The notes: generated by a model from the letters alone, not told the origin. Shown: positions 1-8,490, numbered from the stretch's first letter. The stretch: DNA of 64,000 nt from Nocardia vaccinii NBRC 15922 (GCF_001613305.1 NZ_BDCC01000012.1:186001-250000), one strand, 5' to 3'. Made by a program: numbers and translations.

Positions 1-511
1 AGACGCCCACGACGTAGCACTTGATCCGATCGCCGTGCTCGTACCTCTCTCCCGGCACCTGCTCGGCGGGCGGGATCACCCCTTCGGCCCCGTGCGCCTC
101 GCTGCCGATGCGCACCACGATGGTGCCGCGGGCGTTCATGCGGGCGTCGCGCTGCACGACGCCGCCGACGATATCGCCCTCGTGGGTGGAGAATTCGCCG
201 AAGGACTTCTCGTTCTCCGCATCGCGCAACCGCTGCAGCACCACCTGCCGCGCGGTCGTCGCGGCGATACGCCCGAATCCCTCGGGGGTGTCGTCCCATT
301 CGGAGATGACGTTGCCGTCCGCGTCGAGTTCACGGGCCATCACTCGCACCACACCGGACTTCTGGTCGATGTCGATGCGGGCGTTGGGCTCGTGTCCTTC
401 GGTGTGCCGGTAGGCGGTGAGCAGCGCGGACTCGATCGCGGAGATCACGGTCTCCATCGCGATGCCCTTGTCCGCGACGATCGCGCGCAGGGCTTCGATT
501 TCGATGTTCAT
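1..511 (-). CDS. nusA: Transcription termination/antitermination factor NusA, N-terminal part
   Basis: The first 170 codons of NusA are present; the gene runs off the left edge, so the rest of S1 and the KH domains are missing. The protein starts [17 protein letters not shown], the typical NusA N-terminal domain that contacts RNA polymerase (about residues 1-130), then enters the S1 RNA-binding domain ([20 protein letters not shown]). NusA modulates pausing, termination and antitermination. Its ATG overlaps the rimP stop codon as ATGA, so the two are translationally coupled. Same order as in mycobacteria (rimP-nusA). Identification is secure; only completeness is limited. Confidence 0.96.
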   Translation of the reverse strand, partial: MNIEIEALRAIVADKGIAMETVISAIESALLTAYRHTEGHEPNARIDIDQKSGVVRVMARELDADGNVISEWDDTPEGFGRIAATTARQVVLQRLRDAENEKSFGEFSTHEGDIVGGVVQRDARMNARGTIVVRIGSEAHGAEGVIPPAEQVPGERYEHGDRIKCYVVGV

Positions 512-1119
512 GCCATGGTCCCTTCGGTCGAAGCTGCCGCTGATTGGATTGCTCCCTGGTCGTCCTGTGCCCCGGGCGCCGGGCGTCCGGGGGCGACTCC
601 CCCGGCGAGTTCCATCTCCGCCGCGCCCGGCGCGGAGAATTCCACCTGGACCACGGCGCGCTCGACGTCGGCGAGCGGAATGTGGACGCGGTGAGGTTTA
701 CGCCGTCCGCCCAGTACCAGGGCCACCTCGGTCTCGGTGACCTCGCCGACCCGGGCGTCGAACTTGCCGTTGCCCTCGGGAGTGGGTGCATCGGACCGCA
801 GGGTGATGCGCACCTTGCGGCCGCGGGCGCGGCGCCAGTGCCGCGGCAGGGTCAGCGGACGTTCCACTCCGGGCGTGCCGACCTCGAGCAGATACGGGGT
901 CTCACCGAATTCACCCGCTTCGTCCAGGATCACGGAGATGTCGGTACTCAGGTCCGCCACGGCGTCCAGATCGACGGTGTCATCGCTGTCGACGGTGACC
1001 ACGACCCGCGCCTGATCCTTGCCCGCGCCCGACACGGCAACGCCCTCGAGATCGAACCCTCGACTCTCGACGAGCTCAGCAACGAGCTGGCTCACCCTTT
1101 CCTCGGTCGGCATCGGCAT
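508..1119 (-). CDS. rimP: Ribosome maturation factor RimP
   Basis: A 203-aa protein with the RimP two-domain layout: an N-terminal alpha/beta domain ([18 protein letters not shown]) and a C-terminal SH3-like beta-barrel (KVRITLRSD... through [13 protein letters not shown]). RimP assists maturation of the 30S subunit. After about residue 165 there is an Ala/Pro/Gly-rich tail of roughly 35 residues, longer than the core family needs. The start at 1119 (MPMPTEERV) has AGGAG about 9 nt upstream. It precedes nusA with an ATGA overlap, the normal nusA operon arrangement. Confidence 0.95.
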   Translation of the reverse strand: MPMPTEERVSQLVAELVESRGFDLEGVAVSGAGKDQARVVVTVDSDDTVDLDAVADLSTDISVILDEAGEFGETPYLLEVGTPGVERPLTLPRHWRRARGRKVRITLRSDAPTPEGNGKFDARVGEVTETEVALVLGGRRKPHRVHIPLADVERAVVQVEFSAPGAAEMELAGGVAPGRPAPGAQDDQGAIQSAAASTEGTMA

Positions 1120-1458
1120 GTTGGGCGGCTCCTGGTTCAGTTGTGGCGGGGTGGAGTTGTCGGTATCGGTCCTGGTCGAACATGGTCGGCGCGGGGCGGC
1201 TGCGGAATACTCCGTCGGAGGTCTAGCGTAACGCGCTGCAAGAGTGTAAAGGACCAGCGTCCGTTCTCAGGTTTCCCGTGCTCACAGCGGCCGCCGCGGG
1301 CTCCGGTCGCCCCGATCGGCCCATCCGGCCGCGAATCCGCGCAGCGAACGCGTCCGGACCGGAGGAGAATTCGCCGGGCGAACCGCAGGAGCCGGCACAG
1401 CGCGGGCCGCGGTGCGCCCGCCGTCCCCGGTCGGGACGATCACTGGCACGATGTACGC
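1120..1458. other. Intergenic region between divergent rimP and a Tat-lipoprotein gene
   Basis: No convincing gene. The region must hold the promoter of the rimP-nusA operon on the minus strand; a weak -35-like TTTACA lies at 1250-1245 with CTAGAC 18 nt further on at 1226-1221, but this is only a suggestion. The frames open across it lack a ribosome site and family resemblance. Confidence 0.5.
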
Positions 1459-2013
1459 GTGCCGATCAGTCAACGCATCCATCCGCCGGGCAGTTCCGCG
1501 CCGCCCACCGCCGGTGCGGGGATTTCCGTCCCGCTCGACCGCCGAGCGTTGCTGCGCGTCGCGGGCGGTGGTGCGTTCGCGATCATGTCGCTGAGCGCCG
1601 CGGCCTGCGCGAAGGACAAACCGCTCGAGCCGGATGCACTACTGCCGCACGAGGTTTCGGCTCGAACCGATGCGGTGTGGGCGAAAGCCGCCGCGGCCAC
1701 CGCACCCGATCGCGCCGCAGCACTGACCGTCATCGCGACCCAGCGCGCGGCCCACGCCGACGCCCTGCGCGCGGAGATCGATCGAGCCATCGGCCTCTAC
1801 GGCGACGGCACCAAACCGAAGTCGGCGAGCCCACCGGTCACGCCTCCGGCGGCCCCGTCGCCGCCGCCGACCCTCGACGCCCTGCGCACCCGCCTGGCCG
1901 CGGCGCAGAAGTCGGCCGCCGACGCCGCACCGGCGAATTCCGCCTACCGCGCCGGGTTGCTGGCATCGATCAGCGCGTCCTGCGCCGCCCACGTGGAGGT
2001 TCTGCTGACTTGA
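1459..2013 (+). CDS. Alanine-rich secreted lipoprotein, DUF4439-type (Rv2843-like position)
   Basis: A 184-aa protein from GTG 1459. The N-terminus has a twin-arginine pair (LDRRALLRVAG, about residues 27-37) followed by a hydrophobic stretch ending in LSAAAC, a lipobox, so a Tat-exported lipoprotein is likely. The mature part is helical and Ala-rich, with a Pro-rich linker (SPPVTPPAAPSPPP) in the middle. Position between rimP and proS matches M. tuberculosis Rv2843, followed by the Rv2844-like DUF4439 gene. Function is unknown. The upstream frame is open further, but the signal peptide fixes the start near here. Confidence 0.75.
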   Translation: MPISQRIHPPGSSAPPTAGAGISVPLDRRALLRVAGGGAFAIMSLSAAACAKDKPLEPDALLPHEVSARTDAVWAKAAAATAPDRAAALTVIATQRAAHADALRAEIDRAIGLYGDGTKPKSASPPVTPPAAPSPPPTLDALRTRLAAAQKSAADAAPANSAYRAGLLASISASCAAHVEVLLT

Positions 2014-2089
2014 CGGTTCTCCTGCCTGAAGACAGGAGATTTCCAACTCAGACCGCAACCGAACCACCCACCCGGAGGAGGCGATCCGC

Positions 2090-2209
2090 TTGTCTTACAA
2101 CCTCAACACTGACGTGGCCCCGTTCTGCCACGGCCAGAACCACTCTGGCGGCGTTCCGATCGCGGCTGTCGACGTCGTGAACGACGGAGCATCCAAGGGG
2201 AGATCCTGA
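2090..2209 (+). CDS. Small 39-aa ORF coupled to the DUF4439 gene
   Basis: A TTG-initiated frame (TTG TCT TAC AAC...) of 39 residues beginning SYNLNTDVAPFCHGQNHSGG. It has a strong Shine-Dalgarno, GGAGGAGG at 2074-2081, 8 nt before the TTG. Its stop TGA (2207-2209) shares one base with the ATG of the next gene (TGATG). The good ribosome site and the exact coupling argue that it is translated. I recognise no family. It could be a small protein in its own right or a leader that delivers ribosomes to the DUF4439 gene. Confidence 0.5.
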   Translation: MSYNLNTDVAPFCHGQNHSGGVPIAAVDVVNDGASKGRS

Positions 2210-2643
2210 TGGGGACTGCCGATCAGCAGGCGTTGACCGATGCGCTCAACGCCGAATACGCCGCCGTCTACGCCTACGGCGTCATCTCGGCCTACGCGGC
2301 CGCCGACCGCAACCGGATCATCGTCGACTTCACCGCGGCCCATCGCGCCCGCCGCGACGCCACTATCGATGCCCTGGAGGCCCTCGGCGCGCCCGTCCCG
2401 AGCCCTGCGGCCGCCTATCCGCCGCCGTCCCCGGTGAACGACCCGATCCCGGCGGCCAAATTCGCCGTCACGGTCGAAACCGATACCGCGATCGCCTGGC
2501 GTTCGGCCGTCGAACGCGCCGAGTCCGCGGCCGTGCGCCGCACAGGCGCGCAAGCGCTGGCCGACTGTTCCGTCCGCCTGGCCACCTGGCAGAAGATTCT
2601 GGGCACGAATCCGGCGACGGTGGCCTTTCCCGGCAGGGCCTGA
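2209..2643 (+). CDS. DUF4439 ferritin-like domain protein (Rv2844-like)
   Basis: A 144-aa all-helical protein. MGTADQQALTDALNAEYAAVYAYGVISAYA resembles the DUF4439/ferritin-like four-helix family, with Glu and Tyr residues in the first helix and a second helix pair ending in LATWQKILG. The iron-ligand pattern of true ferritins (ExxH) is not clear, so metal binding is not assured. The start codon overlaps the stop of the preceding small ORF by one base. With the upstream lipoprotein it reproduces the Rv2843-Rv2844 pair next to proS. Confidence 0.8.
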   Translation: MGTADQQALTDALNAEYAAVYAYGVISAYAAADRNRIIVDFTAAHRARRDATIDALEALGAPVPSPAAAYPPPSPVNDPIPAAKFAVTVETDTAIAWRSAVERAESAAVRRTGAQALADCSVRLATWQKILGTNPATVAFPGRA

Positions 2644-2988
2644 GCAACCAGCTGGGCGAACGTCCTCGGATCACCTGCCGCATGACGTTCGCCCACACCA
2701 GGGTGAGGGCGTAGCCGCGCATCGCCCTGCGCGCGCAGCCTGCCCGCCGGTACTCGCGGAAAGGTCGCCCATTGCACCGGACCGCGATTCGGCGCGCGCC
2801 CATACCGTGCGTCGAAAGCTCCGCGCCGCAGCGATATCCGACTCACCTCGACCTGCCGGTTCAGCCCTGTCGGAGGGGAACCGGTAAATGCCTCGGTGCG
2901 CGGCGGCGGGCGGGCCCGATCCGCCGAGCAGTGACCGAACTCGAACGCGACCCGGGTGTCTTCCCGCGAGGCCTCGCCTCCGGTCAGA
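2644..2988. other. Convergent intergenic region, no gene seen
   Basis: Lies between the convergent ends of the DUF4439 gene and proS. Frames are open on both strands because of the GC bias, but none has family resemblance or a ribosome site. No clear terminator hairpin was found by eye. Confidence 0.5.
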
Positions 2989-4746
2989 TCAGCCGCGCAC
3001 CTTGTCCAGGACCGCCTGAACAGCGCTCTCGGCCGGAATCTCGTCGCCGGTGCCGGCGAAACGGTCGCGGAGTTCGACCTTGCCGTCGGCCCAGCCGCGG
3101 CCGACGACCAGGACCAGGGGCATCCCGAGTAGTTCGGCGTCCTTGAACTTGACTCCGGGGGATGCGGTGCGGTCGTCGAGCAGGACCTCGAGCCCGGCCG
3201 AATCCAACTGGGCGGCAACCTGTTCCGCACCGGAACGGGCGCCCTCGTCCTTGTTGGCGATGACCACGTGCACGTCGAACGGCGCGACCTCGCGCGGCCA
3301 GCGCAGGCCCTTGTCGTCGTGCATCTGCTCCGCGAGCACCGCGACCATGCGCGAGACGCCGATGCCGTATGAGCCCATGATCAGCCGGACCGGTTTGCCG
3401 TTCTCACCGAGGACGTCGACCTCGAAGGTGTCGGTGTACTTGTAGCCGAGCTGGAAGATGTGCCCGATCTCGATACCCCGCGCGGCCACCAGTGTGCCGC
3501 GGCCGTCGGGCGAGGGGTCCCCGTCACGTACCTCGGCGGCCTCGATGGTGCCGTCGGGGGTGAAATCGCGCCCGGCGACCAGGCCGACCACATGGCGTCC
3601 CGGTGCGTCCGCACCGGTGATCCAGGAGGTTCCGGTGACCACCCGCGGGTCGACCAGATAGCGAACCCCGTTGGCCTGCAGCGACTTCGGGCCGATGTAA
3701 CCCTTCACCAGGAACGGGTTCGCGGTGAAGTCGTCCTCGGTGAGCAGTTCGACCTCGGCGGGTTCGAGCGACGCACCCAGACGCTTGTCGTCCACCTCGC
3801 GGTCCCCGGGCACGCCGATGCCCAGGATCTCGGTCTTGCCGTCCGGGTGACGCAACTTGACCATGACGTTCTTCAACGTGTCCGCGGCGGTGACCGGCCG
3901 GCCGTACCGCTCGGCGATCCCGGCGCCGTTGGCCCAGTCGACCAGCGAGGCGATGGTGGGCGTGCCGGGGGTGTCGTACTCCTGCACGGGCGCCTGACCC
4001 GCCAGCGGAATCTCCGCGGGCGAAGGGGTGACGACCGCCTCGACATTCGCCGCATATCCCGATTCGCGGCAGATCACATAGGTGTCCTCACCGACGGGGC
4101 TGTCGGCCAGGAATTCCTCCGAAGCGCTGCCACCCATCGCGCCGGAAGTCGCCGCGACGATCACATAACTGACCCCGAGCCGGTCGAAGATCCGCTGATA
4201 CGCCTGGCGGTGGGCGTCGTAGCTGGCCTGCAGACCCCGCTCGTCCAGGTCGAACGAGTACGAGTCCTTCATGACGAATTCACGGCCGCGCAGAATTCCC
4301 GCGCGGGGGCGCTCCTCGTCGCGATACTTGGTCTGGATCTGGTACAGGGTGACGGGCAGATCCTTGTAGGAGTTGTACTCGCCCTTCACCGTGAGGGCGA
4401 ACAATTCCTCGTGCGTGGGTCCGAGCAGATAATCGGCCTTCTTGCGATCCTGCAGACGGAACAGCGCGTCACCGTATTCGGTCCAGCGGTTGGTGGCCTC
4501 GTAGGGCTCGCGCGGCAACAGCGCGGGCAGCGAGATCTCCTGCGCGCCGATGCCGTTCATCTCCTCGCGCACCACCTGCTCCACCTTGCGCAGCACCCGC
4601 AGCCCCAGCGGCAGCCACGAGTAGACGCCCGGCGCGATCCGGCGGACGTATCCGGCGCGGACCAGAAGCTTGTGGCTGGGCACCTCGGCGTCGGCGGGAT
4701 CGTCACGCAGGGTGCGCAGGAACAGGTGCGAGAGACGGGTGATCAC
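2989..4746 (-). CDS. proS: Proline--tRNA ligase (ProRS)
   Basis: A 585-aa class II prolyl-tRNA synthetase, close to the length of the mycobacterial enzyme (about 582). It charges tRNA-Pro with proline. Class II motif 1 surrounds [15 protein letters not shown], motif 2 is [20 protein letters not shown], and motif 3 is [19 protein letters not shown] long editing (INS) insertion lies between motifs 2 and 3, and the anticodon-binding domain ends the protein. The GTG at 4746 ([20 protein letters not shown]) matches the family N-terminus, although the frame is open 114 codons further upstream. No ribosome site precedes it, so a leaderless transcript is possible. Confidence 0.97.
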   Translation of the reverse strand: MITRLSHLFLRTLRDDPADAEVPSHKLLVRAGYVRRIAPGVYSWLPLGLRVLRKVEQVVREEMNGIGAQEISLPALLPREPYEATNRWTEYGDALFRLQDRKKADYLLGPTHEELFALTVKGEYNSYKDLPVTLYQIQTKYRDEERPRAGILRGREFVMKDSYSFDLDERGLQASYDAHRQAYQRIFDRLGVSYVIVAATSGAMGGSASEEFLADSPVGEDTYVICRESGYAANVEAVVTPSPAEIPLAGQAPVQEYDTPGTPTIASLVDWANGAGIAERYGRPVTAADTLKNVMVKLRHPDGKTEILGIGVPGDREVDDKRLGASLEPAEVELLTEDDFTANPFLVKGYIGPKSLQANGVRYLVDPRVVTGTSWITGADAPGRHVVGLVAGRDFTPDGTIEAAEVRDGDPSPDGRGTLVAARGIEIGHIFQLGYKYTDTFEVDVLGENGKPVRLIMGSYGIGVSRMVAVLAEQMHDDKGLRWPREVAPFDVHVVIANKDEGARSGAEQVAAQLDSAGLEVLLDDRTASPGVKFKDAELLGMPLVLVVGRGWADGKVELRDRFAGTGDEIPAESAVQAVLDKVRG

Positions 4747-4837
4747 GGATGCAAAGAGTAGACCGTGGCCTCGGCACTCGGATCGGCGAGCCACCGCCTC
4801 CCCACACAGGCGCTTCGCGCCGGTACCGTATCGGCTC

Positions 4838-5581
4838 GTGCTGGTGCTGCTGCCTCCCTCCGAAACCAAGTCCGACGGTGGAAAATTCGGTCCGCTCGAC
4901 CTGGACGAGCTGTCCTTGCCGCAGCTCACCGCCGTGCGCGACAAGCTGGTCACCGAACTGGTCGAACTTGCCGCCGATCCCGCGGCCGCCCGCGCGGCCC
5001 TGGGCCTGGGCAAAGCCGCCGATGCGGAGATCGCCCGCAACGCCGCGCTGCGCACCTCGCCCACGCGGCCCGCGCTCGAGCGGTACACCGGAGTGCTCTA
5101 CGACGCACTGGACGCACGTGCGTTCACACCCGCGCAGCGCGCGAAGGCGCGGGCCCGGCTGGCCATCGGCTCGGCCCTGTTCGGCGTGGTGCGCGCGGGG
5201 GATCCGATTCCGGCCTACCGCCTCTCGGGCGGTTCCAAGCTGCCCGGATCGGCAACGCTGGCCTCGCTGTGGAAACCGGTGCTGACGCCCGCGTTGCGGG
5301 AGGAGACCGCCGGGCAGTTGGTCGTGGATCTGCGCTCGGGCACCTATCAGCAGCTGGGCCGGGTCCCCGGTGCGGTCACCGCGGCCGTCCTCACCGAACG
5401 TCCGGACGGCAGCCGCACGGTGGTGAGTCATTTCAACAAGCATCACAAGGGCCTGCTGGCCCGCGCGCTGGTGCTCAGTCGCGCCGAGCCCACCGATATC
5501 GCGGGTCTGGCACACATCGCCGAAAAAGCCGGATTGCGTATCGAAATCGCCTCCTCCACCGAACTTCTCGTGCTCACCTGA
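4838..5581 (+). CDS. yaaA: YaaA / UPF0246 family peroxide-stress protein
   Basis: A 247-aa protein starting at GTG 4838 with [15 protein letters not shown], the hallmark PSETK N-terminus of the YaaA (DUF328) family. The family's other signature is visible near the C-terminus: [18 protein letters not shown]. In E. coli YaaA lowers free iron and protects against hydrogen peroxide; a DNA-binding fold has been reported. Divergent from proS with about 90 bp between starts. The region immediately downstream is unusually AT-rich for this window. Confidence 0.9.
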   Translation: MLVLLPPSETKSDGGKFGPLDLDELSLPQLTAVRDKLVTELVELAADPAAARAALGLGKAADAEIARNAALRTSPTRPALERYTGVLYDALDARAFTPAQRAKARARLAIGSALFGVVRAGDPIPAYRLSGGSKLPGSATLASLWKPVLTPALREETAGQLVVDLRSGTYQQLGRVPGAVTAAVLTERPDGSRTVVSHFNKHHKGLLARALVLSRAEPTDIAGLAHIAEKAGLRIEIASSTELLVLT

Positions 5582-5788
5582 GATGAATTTCCGGTATCGC
5601 AAAATTGAACGCGGCACATCGGAAAACGCAACTATTTTCGCGAAATCCCAGAGTGTGCAGGCATTTCCGCAGCAACTGCCGCGTAACTTATTGTCCCGCT
5701 TGGGAACGAAGGCGTCCGTGCCGTAATGTCTTCGGGACGCACCGGATAATGCCGCGCATTCATTCCCTGTGATGTCGAGGAGCTCGGC

Positions 5789-7222
5789 GTGGGTATCCAT
5801 TCCCTACGTGAAGACAAGGCCGCACGCGAACGCGAAGACAAAGCACTGCGGCAATTGACCGATCGACTGGTCGCGGACTACACGGACACCCATGCCGAGC
5901 AGGACGTCCATACCGCGATCGGCGCCGCGCGCAGCCGCTTCGACGGACACACCATCCGCGACTTCATTCCGATCCTGGTCGAGCGGGTCGCCCGCCGGAC
6001 GCTCGACGGCGAACCCGAGGCCACCGCCGAGTCCGCGGCGACGGAGCCGGAATCGAATGCGCCGCGGCCCACGGGAGCCGGTATCGCGAACCGATTGCGT
6101 TCCGCGGCAACGGATCTGCTGCCGCCGCCGTGGCGCGGCCGCAATCTGATCGGCCCGGTCGCCGCCGCGATCGTCGTGGTGGTCGTGGTGGCGCTCGCCT
6201 TCGGCACCGGCGGATCACACCAAACCAGCACGGCCGCAACATCTTCGACGACAACCCTGCACGGCGTGATCGGCTCGGAAAAGCTCGCCTACTTCAACGA
6301 CCCGAAGGTGATCGCCGAGCTGGCCCGGCACGGGCTGCGGGTGCAGGTCGAGTCGGCCGGGTCGCGCCAGATCGCGACGTCGGTGGATCTGAACAAGTAC
6401 GACTTCGCCTTCCCGTCGAGCACTCCTGCGGCGGAAGTGGTTCTGCGCGAGCGCAACATCACTACGCGCTACACGCCCTTCTCCTCGCCGATGGCGATCG
6501 CGACCTTCAAACCCATTGCGGATCTGCTCACCGCGGCCGGTGTCGTGCGGCCCGGTCCGGTGCCGACCCTGGACATGAAGCGCTATCTCGATCTGGTGAG
6601 TGCGGGGACGCAGTGGAATCAGTTGTCCGGCAACACCGTCTATCAGGTGCCGAAGAACGTCCTGGTCTCCACCACCGACCCGCGCAGCTCCAACTCCGCC
6701 GCGATGTACCTTGCGATCGCGAGTTACGTGGCCAACGACGACACGATCGTGCGCGGCGCCACGGCCGAGGACAACGCGGTGCAAAAGGTTTCGAAACTCT
6801 TTGTCGGCCAGGGTTATTCGGACAATTCCAGTAAGGGCCCGTTCGACGAGTACCTGTCCGGCGGCATGGGCCCGACGCCCATGGTGCTGATCTACGAGGC
6901 GCAGTACGTGGAGGCGTCGGTGGCCGGCCGGATCACCCCGGACATGGTGCTGATGTACCCGTCGCCGACGGTGCTGTCCCGGCACACCCTGGTACCGCTG
7001 AACGCCAACGGCGATCGTCTCGGCAAGCTGCTGTCCACCGACCCCGAGCTACAGCAGTTGGCCGCCGAACACGGTTTCCGCACCGGCGATCCGGCCCAAT
7101 TCGCCTCGGTGACAACGGAATACCACGTGCCGGTCACTCCCCAGCTGGTCGATGTGGTCGATACGCCCAGCTACGACACCATGGAGCATCTGCTCGACGG
7201 TGTGGCGCGGGCCTACAACTGA
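5789..7222 (+). CDS. Membrane-anchored protein: N-terminal three-helix domain, one TM, binding-protein-like domain
   Basis: A 477-aa protein from GTG 5789 with GAGGAG 7 nt upstream. Residues about 15-75 (LTDRLVADYTDTHAEQDVHT...FIPILVERVARRTL) match the actinobacterial 'three-helix bundle' module found at the N-terminus of arsenate-reductase-like proteins. Residues about 115-133 are one strongly hydrophobic segment (GPVAAAIVVVVVVALAFG). The extracellular part resembles periplasmic substrate-binding proteins: a first lobe with YDFAFPSSTPAAEVVLRE, then a hinge and TPMVLIYEAQYVEA. It probably senses or holds a ligand at the outer face while the helix bundle stays inside. The ligand is unknown, and no transporter is adjacent. 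Confidence 0.65.
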   Translation: MGIHSLREDKAAREREDKALRQLTDRLVADYTDTHAEQDVHTAIGAARSRFDGHTIRDFIPILVERVARRTLDGEPEATAESAATEPESNAPRPTGAGIANRLRSAATDLLPPPWRGRNLIGPVAAAIVVVVVVALAFGTGGSHQTSTAATSSTTTLHGVIGSEKLAYFNDPKVIAELARHGLRVQVESAGSRQIATSVDLNKYDFAFPSSTPAAEVVLRERNITTRYTPFSSPMAIATFKPIADLLTAAGVVRPGPVPTLDMKRYLDLVSAGTQWNQLSGNTVYQVPKNVLVSTTDPRSSNSAAMYLAIASYVANDDTIVRGATAEDNAVQKVSKLFVGQGYSDNSSKGPFDEYLSGGMGPTPMVLIYEAQYVEASVAGRITPDMVLMYPSPTVLSRHTLVPLNANGDRLGKLLSTDPELQQLAAEHGFRTGDPAQFASVTTEYHVPVTPQLVDVVDTPSYDTMEHLLDGVARAYN

Positions 7223-7391
7223 CCGGTCAGCGCGCTGCCCGATGAGCACGGCCCGATAATTCGGATGCGCCCTTCCGGCGAGTCCCGTACCGTCTGTTCG
7301 TCGCTCGCACTCGGTTATGACTCCAGGTGTGGCACAAGGTTTTCCGACGACTGCTGCACGGTACGAGAACGGTGCGGAGGGAGGCATCACC

Positions 7392-8123
7392 ATGACCAAG
7401 CTCAATCAGATCATCGCGGTGGAGAAGGGCGTCAAGAGCGGAGCGCTGCGCGAACTCGCCGAGGTCCAGGCCGGGCTGCACAAGCCCGCCCTGCTGGCCG
7501 GCATCTCGCGGTCGTATCAGCCCAAGGACGAGGAGGGTGAGCAGCTTCCGCCCGAAGCGACTCGCGTGCAGCTGAAGTCGGAGGATGTGCTGCGCCGCAC
7601 GGCCAACACCCTGACCCGGCTGTTCGACGTCACCGCTACCAAGGACTGGACCAACTGCCAGGCCACGGCCGATGTGATCGTCGACGGCGAGACGCTGCTG
7701 CGCGACGTCCCGGTCACCTATCTGCTGTTCCTGGAGAAGCAGCTCGGCGAGCTGCTGGCCTTCGCCAAGAAGCTGCCGGTGCTCGACGCCGCCGAGGCGT
7801 GGGTGTTCGACGACTCCTCGGACACCTGGCGGACCGATGCGGTGCGTACGATCCGCACCAAGAAGGTTCCGCGCAACCACGTCAAGGCCGAGGCCACCGA
7901 GAAGCACCCGGCCCAGGTCGACGTGTACTACGAGGACATCGCGATCGGGTACTGGACGACGACCAAGTTCTCCGGCGCACTGCCCGCCCGTCGCGTCAAC
8001 GAGCTCGCCGACCGGATCGAAAAGCTGCGTCAGGCAGTGCAGTTCGCCCGCGAGGAGGCCAATGCGACGGAGGTGACCGACCGCAAGGTCGGCGAGGTCG
8101 TGTTCGGATACCTGTTCCGCTAG
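7392..8123 (+). CDS. Conserved protein of unknown function (DUF7873-like), upstream of two tRNA-like RNAs
   Basis: A 243-aa soluble protein starting at ATG 7392 with GGAGGGAGG-type purines about 10 nt upstream. It begins MTKLNQIIAVEKGVKSGALRE, is rich in charged helices and ends GEVVFGYLFR. I recall similar proteins in many actinobacteria and some phages, but no function. No signal peptide, TM segment or catalytic motif is evident. Two hairpins follow the stop codon, then two tandem tRNA-like RNAs on the same strand. This adjacency suggests, but does not prove, a role connected with those RNAs. No Ro60/TROVE, RtcB or other RNA-repair gene is present in the window. Confidence 0.75.
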   Translation: MTKLNQIIAVEKGVKSGALRELAEVQAGLHKPALLAGISRSYQPKDEEGEQLPPEATRVQLKSEDVLRRTANTLTRLFDVTATKDWTNCQATADVIVDGETLLRDVPVTYLLFLEKQLGELLAFAKKLPVLDAAEAWVFDDSSDTWRTDAVRTIRTKKVPRNHVKAEATEKHPAQVDVYYEDIAIGYWTTTKFSGALPARRVNELADRIEKLRQAVQFAREEANATEVTDRKVGEVVFGYLFR

Positions 8124-8127
8124 TACC

Positions 8128-8180
8128 GGGTCCGGGAATGCCCGGATCCCCACGGAATTCCCCCGCGGTGATCGCGGGGG
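8128..8180 (+). terminator. Two hairpins downstream of the 243-aa gene
   Basis: The first hairpin is 8128-8136 paired with 8141-8149 (9 bp including one G-U, loop AATG). The second is CCCCCGCG 8160-8167 paired with CGCGGGGG 8173-8180, loop GTGAT. There is no U-tract, as is common for actinobacterial terminators. They begin 5 nt after the stop codon, so transcription of the protein gene probably ends or is attenuated here before the RNA pair. Confidence 0.6.
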
Positions 8181-8188
8181 AAGCGCGA

Positions 8189-8317
8189 GGAGCGCAAAGC
8201 TCAAACTGAACATGAATCTGATTCGCGGTATCAGTGCGGGTTCGAACCCCGCCCCGGGCACGGGCCCGGGTAGCCCAATTGGTAGAGGCAGCCGCGGCAA
8301 TCTCAGACTCTCGCTCC
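8189..8317 (+). ncRNA. tRNA-like structured RNA A (YrlA/Y RNA-like, permuted cloverleaf)
   Basis: The pieces of a tRNA occur in permuted order: T-arm and 3' acceptor first, then 5' acceptor and D-arm. T-stem GCGGG 8236-8240 / CCCGC 8248-8252 with canonical loop TTCGAAC. Acceptor CCCGGGC 8253-8259 pairs perfectly with GCCCGGG 8264-8270, closed by loop ACGG. D-arm: GCC 8273-8275 / GGC 8287-8289 with loop CAATTGGTAGA. The position of the anticodon stem is taken by CGCGGT 8224-8229 / GCCGCG 8291-8296, extended by ATT/AAT and TCTG/CAGA and an outer GGAGCG 8189-8194 / CGCTCC 8312-8317. No U33 or anticodon loop exists, so it is not a decoding tRNA. Bacterial YrlA Y RNAs have this form: a Ro60-binding stem made by the ends plus a tRNA-like module. 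I could not confidently locate the Ro60-binding consensus. Confidence 0.75.
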
Positions 8318-8339
8318 AGATTGAGTATTTCGCCGCCGA

Positions 8340-8473
8340 ACTCGAGCAGGCGGGAAACGGACGACCGCGACGAGGTGCCGGCTCATCTCCGGCTCTCCGC
8401 GCTCTCATGCGGAGGTGGTCCAACGGTAGGACGCGTCGCCGAGAACCTGATCCGTTCCCGCATTGTCCGAGTG
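8340..8473 (+). ncRNA. tRNA-like structured RNA B (YrlA/Y RNA-like, permuted cloverleaf)
   Basis: Same architecture as RNA A with different sequence. T-stem GCCGG 8377-8381 / CCGGC 8389-8393 (loop CTCATCT). Acceptor TCTCCGC 8394-8400 pairs with GCGGAGG 8409-8415 (one G-U), closed by an 8-nt loop. D-arm GTCC 8418-8421 / GGAC 8429-8432 with loop AACGGTA. The stem at the anticodon position is GCGACG 8367-8372 / CGTCGC 8434-8439. After an internal loop (8362-8366 / 8440-8450) the ends pair again: AACGGA 8356-8361 / TCCGTT 8451-8456, bulged A8355, GCGGG 8350-8354 / CCCGC 8457-8461, and possibly ACTCG 8340-8344 / CGAGT 8469-8473. The internal loop in a long terminal stem is what a Ro60-binding stem would look like. 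GACGACCG at 8360-8367 is near the consensus I remember, but this is weak. Confidence 0.75.
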
Positions 8474-8490
8474 CGAAATGGCGGCAACAC

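Noticed and set aside
5583..5726. 47-codon frame after yaaA (MNFRYRKIERGTSENATIF)
   Set aside because: No ribosome site, codon use unlike the window, and AT-rich DNA; probably non-coding.
8160..8180. A CRISPR repeat resembling CCCCGCG hairpins of type I-E
   Set aside because: Only one copy and no spacers; it fits a terminator.
8236..8296. A normal decoding tRNA at the RNA A locus
   Set aside because: The halves are in reversed order, and no anticodon loop with U33 can be drawn.
8189..8473. A permuted tmRNA
   Set aside because: No tag ORF, no space for pseudoknots, and two copies; the tRNA-like cloverleaf with D-arm fits Y RNA better.
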